A stretch of 64,000 bases of DNA from Prorocentrum cordatum (Eukaryota; Sar; Dinophyceae; Prorocentrales; Prorocentraceae): assembly GCA_963575745.1 (NCBI GenBank), contig CAUYUJ010004324.1, positions 60,001-124,000 on the forward strand, given 5' to 3'. This document shows, in pieces, positions 1 to 11,965 of this stretch; position 1 is the stretch's first letter, and each line of letters starts with the position of its first letter. The position numbers and the translations under genes were made by a program. The notes below the pieces were generated by a model. The model was given only the letters and a program-made list of their open reading frames with translations. It searched no databases and was not told the DNA's origin.

Positions 1-771
<771 letters not shown>

Positions 772-1601
772 CGGCCTGGGAGGAGGTCGCATCCCTGATG
801 ATACCTCCAAGGGCAAGGCCGATGGGTCCAACGAGGAAGGGGGCGATGCGAATGGGGAAGGAAAAAAGAAGAGGCGTCGGAGAAGGCGCAAGGAGGCCCC
901 AGACGGTGACGAGAGGAAGGAATAATAAAAGAAGGAAGGAGAAGGCGAACCCAACGAAGGTGAAGACAATGAAGAGGGTAAGAAGAATAAGAAGAATAAT
1001 AAAAATAAGAAGAAAACTACGCCGAATGCGGCCGAAGTGCGCGGTCAAGAGGCTGCCGCCAGAAAGCCAGGGGGATTGAGGATCACAGGGGGTTGATGGA
1101 TGAAGGGATAGAGGGGAGAAGCGGTGAGAGTCAGCAGCGGGGGGAAATGTATAGCGCCGAAATAAGGTTCGCGCCGCAGGCTGCTGCGGCGACGCCGCAT
1201 TCGGCAGGGGCGGCGACTCCAGTGACGACGGCGCAGAGATCCACGACAGCACCCACGGGCAGCGCGGCCCCGAGCCCTACGGCCACGGCCTGCGCAGCCC
1301 CGACCCTTGCGGCAGCTGGAAAGATGGAGCCCGAATCCGAGATCCAGCGCCGCTGCTGCTGCCCCTGATCCTCCTCGAGCCTCTGCCCCGCCCGCATCTA
1401 GTGCTGCTGCCGCTGTTCCCTTCTGTTAGGTTTTTCCTCCTCGCCCTTCGTATTTGATTGCGAGCTTCGAGGCCCCCTCCCGACATCACGGGCGTCGGCA
1501 TCTTACTTTGTTTTGATTGCGATTCGGCGGTGCGCCCCCCTCCTCTTCCTCGACCCGCACTCTGCTCCACGCGCCCCGCCCCCCCGCCCATCCCCCCGCA
1601 G
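772..1601. other. Intergenic or intronic segment, no gene supported
   Basis: Lys/Arg-rich and Ala-rich frames are open on both strands, but none holds a recognisable motif. The pyrimidine-rich end of this stretch (about 1540-1601, ending in CAG) looks like a 3' splice site for the exon that begins at 1602. Confidence 0.4.
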
Positions 1602-3553
1602 GAGGTGCCCCAGGAGCTGGCTGGCCACGGCGGCGAGACGAACCCAGGCATCGAACGCCCGATCGTCGCCGACGTGCAGCCGCAGCTGGAAGGCAAGCTG
1701 TGGCCGAGGGCAGAGAAAAAAAAACGATCTCGTCGATGTCGGCGCGGAGGGGGCACTGCGTCGCGGAGACGTTCGCGTCGTCGAAGGCCACGCGCCGAAC
1801 GACAAGGAATCTCTGTTGACCGGGCTTCGTCAAGAGCTGGACGCGATGAACCAAGACGTGCTCTTCAAGGGCACTGAAGAACAATCTATGGAGCGCATGA
1901 GTCAGGTCCTCACTCAGTTCTTCAACGGCGACCTGGTGGGCAAGGTGCAAAAGCTGAGGAAGGAAGATGCGAAGGCTGCAAAAGAAATCGAAAAGGATGA
2001 CCCGCTCCCCGAGGACGCCGCGAGGGACAAAGCCCTCTTCGAAGAATTGGCCCTTAATAATTATTATGTCACTACGCAGACGACGGCAGGGAATGCGATC
2101 GGCTCGCGATGGGCGCGGGCAATTGCGGCGTCAGATAAGCTGAGCAGGAATTATGCGAAATGCCAGGGGTGGGCAGAAAGCCGTGACTTCCGAGCAAAGT
2201 GGGGCAAGAAGTTGCACAAAAAGAATAAGGCGCGCTGGGAAAAGAGAAAAGAGGAAACGTTCGAGAAGACCGAGTTGAAGGACGGGGAGTGCATCTCCCT
2301 CGGCCGCATGGCCTTCCTCGAGGGAGGCGGGTCGGCTGGCCTGAAGGCCGCGTTCAAGTACGCAACCGACGCGATCCTGGTAGGGGGTATGTACGTCAAG
2401 TGGGACGAGTGGACAGAGTCGGTAATGTTCCTCTACCTTACACACAGGCTGAGGGAATCGTTCAAGAGGGCATGGAGCACTTTCCAGTCGTGGCAGGGCA
2501 AAGGTGATATTGAGGACGCGCAGTTGCCCGCCAACGAGGACGACGACGACGCCTCGACCAAGGCTTCCACGAAGGATGAAGAAGAGGAGGAGGAAGAAGA
2601 GGAGGAGGAGGAAGAGGAGGAGGAATAATAATAAGAAGAAGAGACGCCAAAGAGGAAACGCAAGAAAGTGAAAAAGGGCCCAAAGGTCAAGAAAGACAAG
2701 ACGAAGCAAAAGACGAAGAAGGGCAAATACACTGGAGGCGGCAGGAAGAGCAAGGGCACTAAAGGCGAGAGGAAGGGCAAGGGCACTGAAGGCGGCAATA
2801 AGGGCGCTAAAGGCAAGAAGGGCGCTAAAGGCGACAAGGGCACTAAAGGCGGCAAGCGGACCGGCAGGAACGGCACCGAAGACGGCACCAACGGTGACCA
2901 GAAGAAGAAGATGACTTCCACGCCCCCCTGGCTCAAGGAGTTCAGGCAGGTCAAATCTATGTTCGACGCGTGCATCCTGCAGTACATGAGGACCCACGAG
3001 AAGGTAAAGAAGGGCCCCCAATGGCAGCGGGCCAAGAAGTCTGGCACGGAAGACCTGGGCAAGGCCAGCGCGAAGGCGCGCGCCCACGCCATCCCTCCCT
3101 CGCTCCTTTGCCACCCTCATCCCGTTCCCGCCCCAACTTTATTTTCCCTGCTCGTCCCAATTCTGCGTGTCTCCCTGCAGCCGCCCGCTACAGGTTTAAA
3201 TTTGACTTCCCCGCATGTCCCCCCCCTGCTTCGCCCCTTTGCTCGCGTGCTCGCGCCGCCCGCTAATCGGCGAATGATATGCTGTAGAACAACGCCAACA
3301 TCTCCCGCATCATGAACACCGAAAGCTCCCAGATGAAAAAGTACTCGAAGGAGGTTGGGAGCGGGGTGGGGTAGCGTGGGCAGTGGCAATGGCAGCAATC
3401 GCACCCTTCCTATTTGCATCCCTCGCGTCCTTCACTTGGCGCTCTAAAGCGCCCCCTGGCCCTCGCCCGCAGGTCGGGGAAGCAAAGTTCCAGCTGAGAG
3501 CCAAGAAAGCAACCCAGGTGCTGACGGATCCCCTGAAAGCATTGCAGCAATAA
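1602..3553 (+). CDS. Hypothetical spliced gene with Glu-rich and Lys/Gly-rich tracts, frame interrupted
   Basis: I do not know the function. A coherent exon starts after a pyrimidine-AG acceptor at 1600-1601. It reads in frame 3 to an A9 run (1716-1724), then continues in frame 1 to 2628. The middle (about 2085-2520) has a protein-like block (SRWARA, AKWGKKLHKKNKARW, ECISLGRMAF) that resembles, from memory, a widespread dinoflagellate hypothetical family. A Glu tract ends in three consecutive TAA codons (2626-2634). The same frame then stays open with a Lys/Gly-rich section and a helical tail. Two small downstream exons fit well. 3288-3353 (22 codons) lies between an AG acceptor and a GT donor. 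3473-3553 (26 codons plus TAA) lies after a CAG acceptor. The donor for the preceding intron is uncertain, perhaps a GC site near 3076. The frame breaks could be real decay or sequence error. The 5' exons were not found. Confidence 0.5.
3354..3472 (+). other. Probable GT-AG intron in the hypothetical gene
   Basis: GT at 3354-3355 and AG at 3471-3472. Removing this 119-nt segment joins two phase-0 exons and leaves one open frame ending at TAA 3551-3553. The 3' half is pyrimidine-rich. Confidence 0.55.
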
Positions 3554-3710
3554 TGCAAGACCGTGGAAGATATGGCGGCCGCGAAGGTGGCAGCAAGCGC
3601 TTGAGCATGTATATACGCACGGCTAGCGGCAGGCAGACATGTCTCGGGTGCGAGGTTCGAGCTCGAGGGGGCCCCTGAGAACAGAATGCGAGACCCAATG
3701 GATTAGTTCT

Positions 3711-3919
3711 GCGAATAAATTTTGAGATCCAGCGAATGAATTTTGAGATCCTGCGAATGAATTTTGATATTAGCGAATGAATTTTGAGATCCAGCGAATA
3801 AATTGTGGTGCCCAGCGAATAGTTTTCGAGATTCAGCGAATAATTGTCGAGATCCATCGAATATTTTGCGAGATCCATCGAATATTTTGCGAGATCCATC
3901 GAAAACAGAAAAATGAGTG
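3711..3919. repeat. 21-bp minisatellite, about 10 copies
   Basis: Units beginning GCGAAT or TCGAAT recur at 3711, 3732, 3753, 3773, 3794, 3815, 3836, 3857, 3878 and 3899, so the period is 21 bp with one 20-bp step. The last three copies change the start to TCGAAT. The period is a multiple of three, so both strands give heptad-like open frames (EIQRI/EIHRI on +, DLAKYSM on -). I see no reason to believe these are translated. Confidence 0.93.
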
Positions 3920-4489
3920 GCGAATAAAATGCGAAAAAAGGGCGAATAAAATGCGAATAAGTCCGAATAAAACAGCATCAAACCATATATATATATATGT
4001 ATATGTACAAACATGACAGAATAAAAGCCGGATGGAAGCCGGAGAAAAGCCGGATAAAAGTCAATAAATTGAGAAACCTGGGGGGCTCAGGAAAAACAAG
4101 ACAGCATCTCGATTTTCGCCCCGAAGATATCGAGTTACATATGCCAGCCGCAATGCCTCTTCCGAGTGCATGGGGTCCAGAAGTCGCTCACACGCCGCCG
4201 AAGGCGCTTGGGTAGGTTGCTATAGGTGCATTTGCGCTTCCGCTGTAGGGTAGCGAGGGCGCTAATGTGAATCTCGGCAGGGTGCTGGGATCGAGTGCGC
4301 AGCTGATTTTGATGCGTGCAGGCCGGTGTGTGTTTGACCTTTGCAAGGCTGCTCCGATGCCGATAGCAGCCGAAAGCTGGATAAAAAAAACGCTTGCTTG
4401 AGTTCTGATGGGAGTTGTATGCGCGCGTGTATGCGCGCGCATATTGTGGCGCACGTGCGCGTGCTCTCCTAAGCCACAGAGCCCAAGCC
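3920..4489. other. AT-richer spacer upstream of the dispersed-family gene
   Basis: It contains degenerate continuations of the GCGAATAA motif (3920-3975), a short TA tract (about 3985-4003) and a few AGCCGGAT-type short repeats (4025-4060). No coding frame with splice support was found. Confidence 0.5.
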
Positions 4490-5059
4490 ATGGGTGGGTT
4501 TCGGCACGCGCCTTATCAGCAGTATGTCCGCGACCCTGATGGCATGCAAAAGCGTCGAGCGGGGGCTAAAGCTTCGGACCTTCTACTAGGTATTTATGGG
4601 TCCTGCAAGCGGATGTCGGCCCAGGACTTCGCGGTGCTCTGCCATTATTTTCAAAAGTGCGAGGTGCCAGGTGGCGAGTGGGGGAAATATGCTAAGGAGC
4701 CAGGGGACAGCTCGGGCAGCTATAAGAAGCACGTGGACTCCAGATTTCCCAAGCCACCGCTTTATTATGCAGATAAAGTGCCTGCCACCCGAAGAAAAGA
4801 CGCACGAAAGAAAACGATGCAAATCCCATTCCGAAAAGTGTACAGGACTATCTACGACGAAGTTGTGGAAAGCGATTATATATTACAGGCGCTGAAAGAT
4901 GGCGATATTGACTCGCCATCGAGTGTGATGAGCCTCCCAGGGTACCTCAACCACCCCCACGTCGTGCGCGCCAGGGAAGCTGGCGAGGACTATCCTCTCC
5001 CCTTGGCCCTCTATATGGACGGCGTTCGATGTGCGGGCCAAGCAGCAGGACGACGCAAT

Positions 5060-5225
5060 GTGGTGGCTCTCGCTTTCCGCCGAGCCCAATTCTAAGACCC
5101 GCTCCCCATTGCCCTGGCCCCGAACCCCCATGCAGTGGCAAAAACGTCCCACATGTGTTTCCCTGGTCTGAATCGCCCAGACCCCGTCAACCCCGAAACC
5201 CCTTGACTTATGACTTATCCTCCAG
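5060..5225 (+). other. GT-AG intron 1 of the dispersed-family gene
   Basis: GT at 5060, pyrimidine-rich end and CAG at 5223-5225. Excising the 166 nt joins two phase-0 exons, so that the GRRN block is followed by WGVEDNILGV in one frame. Confidence 0.6.
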
Positions 5226-6527
5226 TGGGGGGTCGAAGATAATATCCTCGGCGTGTCAGTCATAACTATGATTTCGGGCCAACGGCATTTGCTTGGTTTC
5301 CTGGGGAAAGATTCGTTGTGTTCGTGCGGGTGCTCAGGGCATTGCTCCGTGCGCTCCCTTTTGAAGGTTGCAGCGTGGCAGCTTCAGTGCCTCGTCGACG
5401 GCGCCCTCCCAGACCATGGGCGCGACGGCGTGGAGATGGGGGGGTGCAAATTTTGACCCTGGGCCCAGGAAGTTTCCGTTCAACAGCATGGTGATGTATA
5501 TCAAGGGCGACTGGTCGGAATACCAACATTCCATGGGTCCAATGCCTTGGGGGTCCATCTGCAACTGCTGCCCCCTGTGCACCGTGACCAAAGATTTGCG
5601 GGACGTCGCGTACCCAGGGGTGGTGACCAAAGACGGCCTCGAACACAGAGATAGAAGGCACCGCGAGTATTGCGAGGCATGCTCACGGCGAGAACACGTT
5701 GTGAACGTTGCGAACGATCGCGTTCGCGACGCCCTGGCCGACATTCTCCACGACGACGGGAACGGGAAAGGAAGGGTGCTCAAAAAAGATGTCGAATTGC
5801 CCGCTCTGAAGCTGAAGCGAGGCGATCGGCTCGAGCCCTCGGGCGAGCTTTTAACGCCAGCTGGATTTGCAAGCACGCAGACACCTTTTAATGCTACTTT
5901 CTGGCGGCAGTCTGTGGATAAATACATGGATATATGCAGCCACAGGGGCCCGATATTCAACGACGATCTCGGCACGTCCCCCGCTCGATCGCTAGCCATC
6001 GATGGCCTCCACTCCGTATATCTCGGCCCGATGCAAAGAGTTACAAGGGCTGCCTTGCAAAGGATTCTAGCTGCAAGCCCATGGAAAGTAAAAGACATTG
6101 TAAGGATCAAGGGACTTGAAGCAGACATGCATTCTTATTTCGATCGCACGCGTCTCCCCCCATAACGTCGGATCGGGCTGCTGACAGAAAAAATTTTCGG
6201 ATGCATATCAGACGACAAAGATGATCAGGGGGGGATCTTGAAGATGAAGGCAGCTGAAACATACACTATGCTACTGTTCACTATTGACAGGTTGAAGGTT
6301 TTCAATCTTGGTTTACACAAGCATACGTCATTACTGCGTGCTTGCGAGGCTATGGCTGCGTGGGTGCGGCTGACACGAACCGCCCCGACGCAGTTGTCGA
6401 CTGTGGAGTTCGATATTTTGCTTGCTAGCTGCAATACTTTTTTGGTGAGCGCCGCAGATGCTGGCGTTGCCCCGACGCCAAAATTCCACCTCTTCGCGCA
6501 CCTCGCATGCAGGACCCGCGCTTTGGG

Positions 6528-6780
6528 GTACCAAGTCTGACGGTGCCCCCCAATCCTCGTTTTGCATGTTGTTATCCTTAGCCTACTCGTTCTTCACCGC
6601 CCCCTATCCTACTTGCCCCGCTCTTCCCCGCTCCTCTTCGCCCGCTCGCCCTGTCCACTCTCTCCGATTGCGGCAACCCGCGGGCGGGGTGGGGGGGCGC
6701 GAAGAGTGAGCCAATCCTGGATGGCATAGCAGGTGGGGGAGGTTGGGGCGATGTCTCTATAGTGTGTGAACAATCCCCAG
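6528..6780 (+). other. GT-AG intron 2 of the dispersed-family gene
   Basis: GT at 6528 and CAG at 6778-6780. Excision (253 nt) leaves a phase-2 junction coding Gly and reconnects RTRALG with SWYHGNP, which is the expected continuation. The interior is pyrimidine-rich. Confidence 0.55.
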
Positions 6781-7078
6781 AAGCTGGTATCATGGCAACC
6801 CGTCCGCGCACGACACGTTTATCGACGAGGGGCTGAACCTCGTGCTTCGAACCTGCGCCGAAAGAGCCCGCCCCCTGACAATCCATAAATCGGTTTACGT
6901 GTGTTTTCAGATAATAGGCACCCTACAAACCAACACCCACTTGTATGCATCGAGCCCCGTGAAAGACATGGACGAGGAATCCGACAATGGCGAACCTCCT
7001 GGAGATGACCAGCCACCAGAGGAACCGCCGCACCCCCCAGGACCCGCGGCTGAAGGGGAGCAGGGAGGAAGGGAATGA

Positions 7079-7559
7079 GGATGGAAGGGAGGGAACGGAT
7101 TGAAGGGAGGAGGGCATGAGGATAATTAAGTGCGTGCGTGCGCGCGCAGAGAAAGCGCGTATCCGACTATAGGATGCAGGAGTGTTTGAATGAGTTGTCA
7201 ATCCGCAATAAGCACGCGACCATGTTGACTGCACCTGTTCGTGAAAATAACACGCACGCGCGCGGGGGGAAAGGGGGGGGGGGAAGGCGAGGCTGGGCTT
7301 GTTTCCTGGCCAGGAGCTGGGAAACGGGATCGGCGAGACCGACGCCCTCGCGGGGAAAAACCGGACGCCTTGGGGCATCTACCGAAGAAACCGCGCGCCG
7401 CTGACTGACGGCGCAAGCCGGTCATATTTTGAGCAGGCGCCGAAAAGATGCGGACAATAATAGGGGGCCCCGCTGCTTTGCTCCCACCGCCGCCCCGTAT
7501 CATTTCTAACTTTCCTCGCCGCCGCCGGCCCAAAGTTGACCTCGACCCAGGGGGCGGGG
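7079..7559. other. Spacer, no gene supported
   Basis: Purine-rich start (7080-7130), then GC-rich sequence with a G run near 7275. No motif or splice-supported exon was recognised. Confidence 0.4.
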
Positions 7560-7579
7560 CGCGCGACCCAGGGGTAGAG

Positions 7580-8001
7580 ATGTCCTGGTCTGGTCTCACC
7601 AAAGAAGCTGCTGAGGCTCTGCGAAAGGCGCCCTTGGACGCGGACCCAGAAGAGCTGAGAAGCCTGGGGCGACAGGGGGTTCCGATATGGTTGGGATCGC
7701 ATGCAACATTATTTATAAAGACCTTACCATTCCCACCATTTCCTCTGTCCCGTGTCTGACCCTGGCTCGCTCCCGAGGTCGCCCCGGGATGGCGCCCAGC
7801 TGACCGAATCCGAAAGGAAGAAAAACGGGGCGACCAGCTCGAATTCGAAAGGAACCAGATCGGGAAAACGCTCCGTGAGTCGGCGGAAGGTGAAACGAAG
7901 GCCCTCGAAAGGCTCCGAGCCAAACTGAAACATATCGAAGAGCAGGGGGATGCCGATGGTGCTGGGGGTAACCAAACTATAAATCGATCTTTCAGTCGAT
8001 G
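7580..8001 (+). CDS. Candidate exon pair, charged coiled-coil-like protein of unknown function
   Basis: I do not recognise a family. Two neighbouring stretches look coding. The first (7580-7700) begins MSWSGLTKEAAEALRK and is rich in Leu, Glu and Ala. The second has no ATG. It runs in one frame from about 7762 to TGA at 7999-8001 and has a charged helical composition (ESAEGETKALERLRAKLK). An intron between them is likely because the frames differ and a stop lies at 7758. Boundaries are uncertain. Confidence 0.3.
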
Positions 8002-8742
8002 AAATTATTGCCAGCAGGAGGGAATGCGGGAAGAGGGATGGGGGCGGGTGGCGATTGGGGGCAAGGCGGAGGGAACAACAACGTGGAGGGTTGAGAGAAG
8101 AGGGAGGTGGAGGAGGGAACCGAGGCAAACCTCGTCGACTGAAACTGCCCAGAGTACCGTCAACATCCCCATGCAAGCTCGGCAAGCACAAGTGTGGAGC
8201 CCGACGAATGAACCCGAACTAGACTCAACCGACTCGTGGCCCGCCGCCCTCTCGGCCGTGAAAGAGCGAGGGGTCCTCTGTATCTTCCAGATGCTTCTTC
8301 TTCTCCTCCAATCCCCGTGCCGCCCGCCCTCCAATTCCCCACGCGTGATCCATAGTGCGCCCGAAGACGGGGGGCAGAGGGCGGTGGGCTTCTTTGCTTT
8401 TGTCATTGTTCTTCGCTTCGCTTTTTGTCATCACTTTATATTTACCCTTTCTAATTTAGGTCCTTCTAGTGATCTTTACCTTTTTCTGGTCGCTTCTTTC
8501 GCTGGCACGCCGCCGCGACGGGCGCGGCAGTCGGGCGGGCAAACGCGTCGTCCAAAGTCGTCGCCTGTCGTCGTCGACCGTCGTAGGTCGTCGTCGCCGT
8601 CGCCGCCGTCGTCGCCGTCGTCGTCGTCCTTCGCATTCCGCGTCCGTCGTCGCCGCCGTCGTCGATCCGTCGCGGTCGCATCCGTCTCAACCGAGCTTTC
8701 TTGCAAGGCGGGGGGTCGCCCCCCGCCTGCGGCATGCGGCGC

Positions 8743-9889
8743 CATGGGCGGCGGAAAAAGAGAAGACGAAGAAAAGGGCGCCAAAGACACATATGGAGGA
8801 TTTATCCTTAAGGAGGCTGAACAGACGACATATAAAGAGCATAAGGAGAGAGGTGGAGGCGATAGAGCGAAGGAAAGAGCAACTGCAGAGCAAGAGAAAG
8901 ATCGTAACAAGAAAGATATATATATATATACTCATGGGGAGGCAGAAAAGGATAATAATTCAGAGTACAAGGCGAAAAAAGATAATAAAGTAAATTATAG
9001 GGCGGAAAAAGATAAGAAAGTAAAAGAAGAAGAAAAGACACGGAAGAGAGAAAGAACCTCCGCGAAGAGTCGCGGACGATGTGCATGCGAAGGCAGCGGT
9101 TGTTGCCCCTCTGCTCTTCTCCTCTTCGGTCGGGGTGGGAGGCCGGGGGGGGGGGGGGGGGGGGGGGCGGGGGGGGGTAGACAAAATGTGGGCGGGGGAT
9201 GCAGGGCGGAACGATTGAGCGCCGAAAGACCCCCCCCTCCCTCCCAAGCAAATAGCAAATATAAATATGAAAAGATATCGCGCTCGCTGGCCGACGAGGA
9301 GTCGACTGATTCAGCCGAGTTTCAGGAGTGCATGCTCAAAACATATGCGGCTTTTCGATCGCCCAGCCCCGAAGATGCCGACATACGGAAAGATGACAAG
9401 AGAGAAGAGCAGGAGGGCCCCCGCCCCGCCCCGAGCGAGGGAGGTGAGCAGAAGAGCGCACGTGCACCAGAGGGAGAGGCGGAAGGCATGGGCAAGCTCG
9501 GCGAGGATGCAGGGATTGAGGGGTCGACGACGCCAGTAGATTCACCAGATTCACCGCAGCGCCTCGTCTCAGAGATCGATTGCGGTGGAGAACGCTCACC
9601 ATTTTCGGTAACGATTTCACAAGCTGATTTCTTCGACAGAGTGCTAGAGAACACACAAGCTATATCACATTCCGTTAGCACAACCACGGAAGCTCAGCAA
9701 GCTTTACAATAACTATTTGAACATGCACGTGTAACATACCAATGTGATCGCGATGGGCATGAAAATGACACCGAGGAAAAGAACGATACCACAGATGAAG
9801 GAAAGGGCGAACGCACAGGTGCAAGCAAAGATGGTGGCTGTAACGATGGAGAACAAGAGGGCGCGTGCCTGGAGATGGAAGGCAATTGA
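8743..9889 (+). CDS. Candidate low-complexity coding region, interrupted
   Basis: A frame open from ATG 8743 to TAA 9710-9712 reads first as Lys/Glu-rich low complexity, then through a TA tract (about 8918-8930) and a G run (9145-9167). From about 9250 it becomes protein-like (SLADEESTDSAEFQECMLKT; SVTISQADFFDRVLENTQ). After the TAA the same frame stays open to TGA 9887-9889 with acidic content. The opposite strand of 9713-9901 encodes an uninterrupted 62-residue hydrophobic stretch, so the coding strand of the last 180 bp is ambiguous. No function can be assigned. Confidence 0.28.
9145..9167. repeat. G23 homopolymer
   Basis: A run of 23 G followed within 3 bp by another G7. Frame continuity through it cannot be trusted. 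Confidence 0.9.
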
Positions 9890-9950
9890 CGAGGCAGCCA
9901 AAGACTAAAGCACCAAAAAGGACGCACGCAAATATAAGATGTGGGCGGGC

Positions 9951-10002
9951 TTGCTGGCGCGGAGTCTCACCGACCCTTGCTGGCGCGGAGTCTCACCGAC
10001 CC
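9951..10002. repeat. 26-bp direct tandem duplication
   Basis: The unit TTGCTGGCGCGGAGTCTCAC plus six further bases occurs twice in a row, at 9951 and 9977. Confidence 0.85.
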
Positions 10003-10829
10003 TTCTGCGGGGAATGAGGGCGAGGAATCCTCAGGCGGAGGACATGGGAAGGGTTCGTAGCGCCCCTGAGGTGCCTGACGGTGGTCCTAAGTGCTCTCGG
10101 GGGGCCCATCCCAAACGCGAGGGCCCCCGCTGTTTGGCGGAGCCGTGCGAGCTTGGTCGCATCTGGGCCCGCCTGCAGGCCGCCCTCTCCGTTCCTCGCC
10201 CTCCTTCTTCCCTCCCCCTTTCATCCTCCACGCCCCCCGCCTCCCCTCTCTCTCGTCTTCGCCCCTGGCCTCCCTCCCCTCTCATTCCCCCCTCCCTCGC
10301 CCTCGCCCCGTTTCGCTCTGAGGGTTTTCTGGCGGGGGGGGGCGGGGGGCGGGGTGGAGTGAGGGGGGAAAGGCGGCGGAGAAGGGAAGATGATAGGGGA
10401 GAGGAGGAAATGTGGGCTGCTCCACTATAGCGCTCCTTCGTAGCGAGTTGCACTTTTTCCGCCCCGCGTTTCGCGTTTGGCGCGTCCTCGCGGGCGCCGG
10501 CGCAATTTCGGGAAGCAGCGGGGGCGCGCAGGAAATTTGATCGACGAAGCCCCCCCCCCTTTGGAACGTTTTTCACCGCCCTGCCCCCGGCCTCTTTTTT
10601 TCTGGTGCCCCGAAGGAAACTTGCCACGTTTGTCGGGCCGTCTGGCCCCGCCGTGCTGCCAGGCGCGCAGATGTCGCCACCGTTCGCCCGAAACTATATA
10701 GGGGGTGGCGCGCGCCCGCTGCGTCCCCGCGGGGCGTTCAATGTTTCACCCGCGGGGGGATTCCCGCAGGAGCGACGGCGCGGCGGCAAACGGTTGCCAC
10801 TGTCGCTGACAGCGGCTGCGCACGCGGAA
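10003..10829. other. GC- and pyrimidine-rich spacer, no gene supported
   Basis: Dominated by CCT/CCC-rich stretches (10180-10320) and G-rich stretches (10330-10400). Open frames are Pro/Ser/Arg-rich on both strands and carry no motif. Confidence 0.4.
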
Positions 10830-11170
<341 letters not shown>

Positions 11171-11686
11171 ACAACACACCCACAAAACACGCAAACGAAA
11201 CGCAAACACAAAAACACAAAACACATGAGATGAAAAGAGCCCCCCGCTGCTTTTTGAAAATCACGCGTTCCTCGTGGCCAATCAACTGGCGCGCGCTCGC
11301 GCGCGGTGAGTTTTTACCTCTCGCTGTCGGGTTCGAAGTGAATCCGCAGCGCGCGCGCCCAAGGATTGCTCCATGTGAACTGCCGGGATGGAAAATGCAC
11401 GCGGCACGCTGGCACGCGCGCCAAGCACGCGCGTTACCCGCATGTTAAGCGAACGCAAAAAAATGAAACGAAAAGGTTGCTATAACGAATGATGGCCGAC
11501 TGCGGTTTTCCATGGGTATCATACATCATAACATATAACATAGATGCACATGCAATGATGATAAGATCTGGATCTTGTAATAAGATCTTATACGGGCTCG
11601 TCGTTGCCAGATCTTAAAACAAGATCTGAAGTACCTCTGGGAACGCTACCCCTCAAAAAAAAGACCACCCCAGCCACCTGGAGGAC

Positions 11687-11689
<3 letters not shown>
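11171..11689. other. Spacer, no gene supported
   Basis: Contains several short AAGATCT/AGATCTT-type repeats (11560-11630) and CG-rich GCGCGC patches. No coding frame with support. Confidence 0.4.

Positions 11690-11749
<60 letters not shown>
11690..11749. repeat. (TA)n microsatellite
   Basis: Pure TA dinucleotide tract of about 60 bp, followed by a C run at about 11757-11768. Confidence 0.96.
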
Positions 11750-11752
<3 letters not shown>

Positions 11753-11965
11753 CTCGCCCCCCCCCCCCACATGATCATACGCATTCTCCCATCATCTCTC
11801 CAGTCATCATAACCCATTCCTCCCTCTTGTTTTTCTTCATGATGGTTTGCTACGTTGCAAACCGCAATTCCGTCGATTGCAATCCACACACTTCAGCGCG
11901 AAGCGACTTCAGTCTTTCGCGGCGCATTGCAATCCAATCTCACCATCTCATGTTTATGATGCCCC

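Larger units (their letters stand above)
4490..7078 (+). pseudogene. Spliced member of a dispersed dinoflagellate gene family, possibly transposase-derived, interrupted
   Basis: From memory the sequence matches a repeated dinoflagellate family of unproven function. Its hallmarks are a YMDGV block (about 5013), ISGQRHLLGF and CSCGCSGHCS (5265-5330), GDWSEYQ (about 5505), KAAET (about 6247), PKFHLFAHL (about 6475) and a GNPSAHDTFIDEGLN block (6791-6835). Proposed exons are 4490-5059, 5226-6527 and 6781-7078, starting at ATG 4490. Both introns are GT-AG and both phases agree. Two lesions break the frame. One is an extra G in the run 5438-5444, where the frame shifts by one. The other is an in-frame TAA at 6163-6165, after which the same frame continues with family-like residues. 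The C-terminal exon is acidic and Pro-rich. The Cys/His spacing and conserved acidic residues would fit a transposase-like origin, but this is inference. The retained introns argue against a processed copy. Confidence 0.6.

Noticed and set aside
11320-11350. GGGTTCGAAGTGAATCC resembling a tRNA T-arm
   Set aside because: The stem does not pair properly and no acceptor, D or anticodon arm was found upstream.
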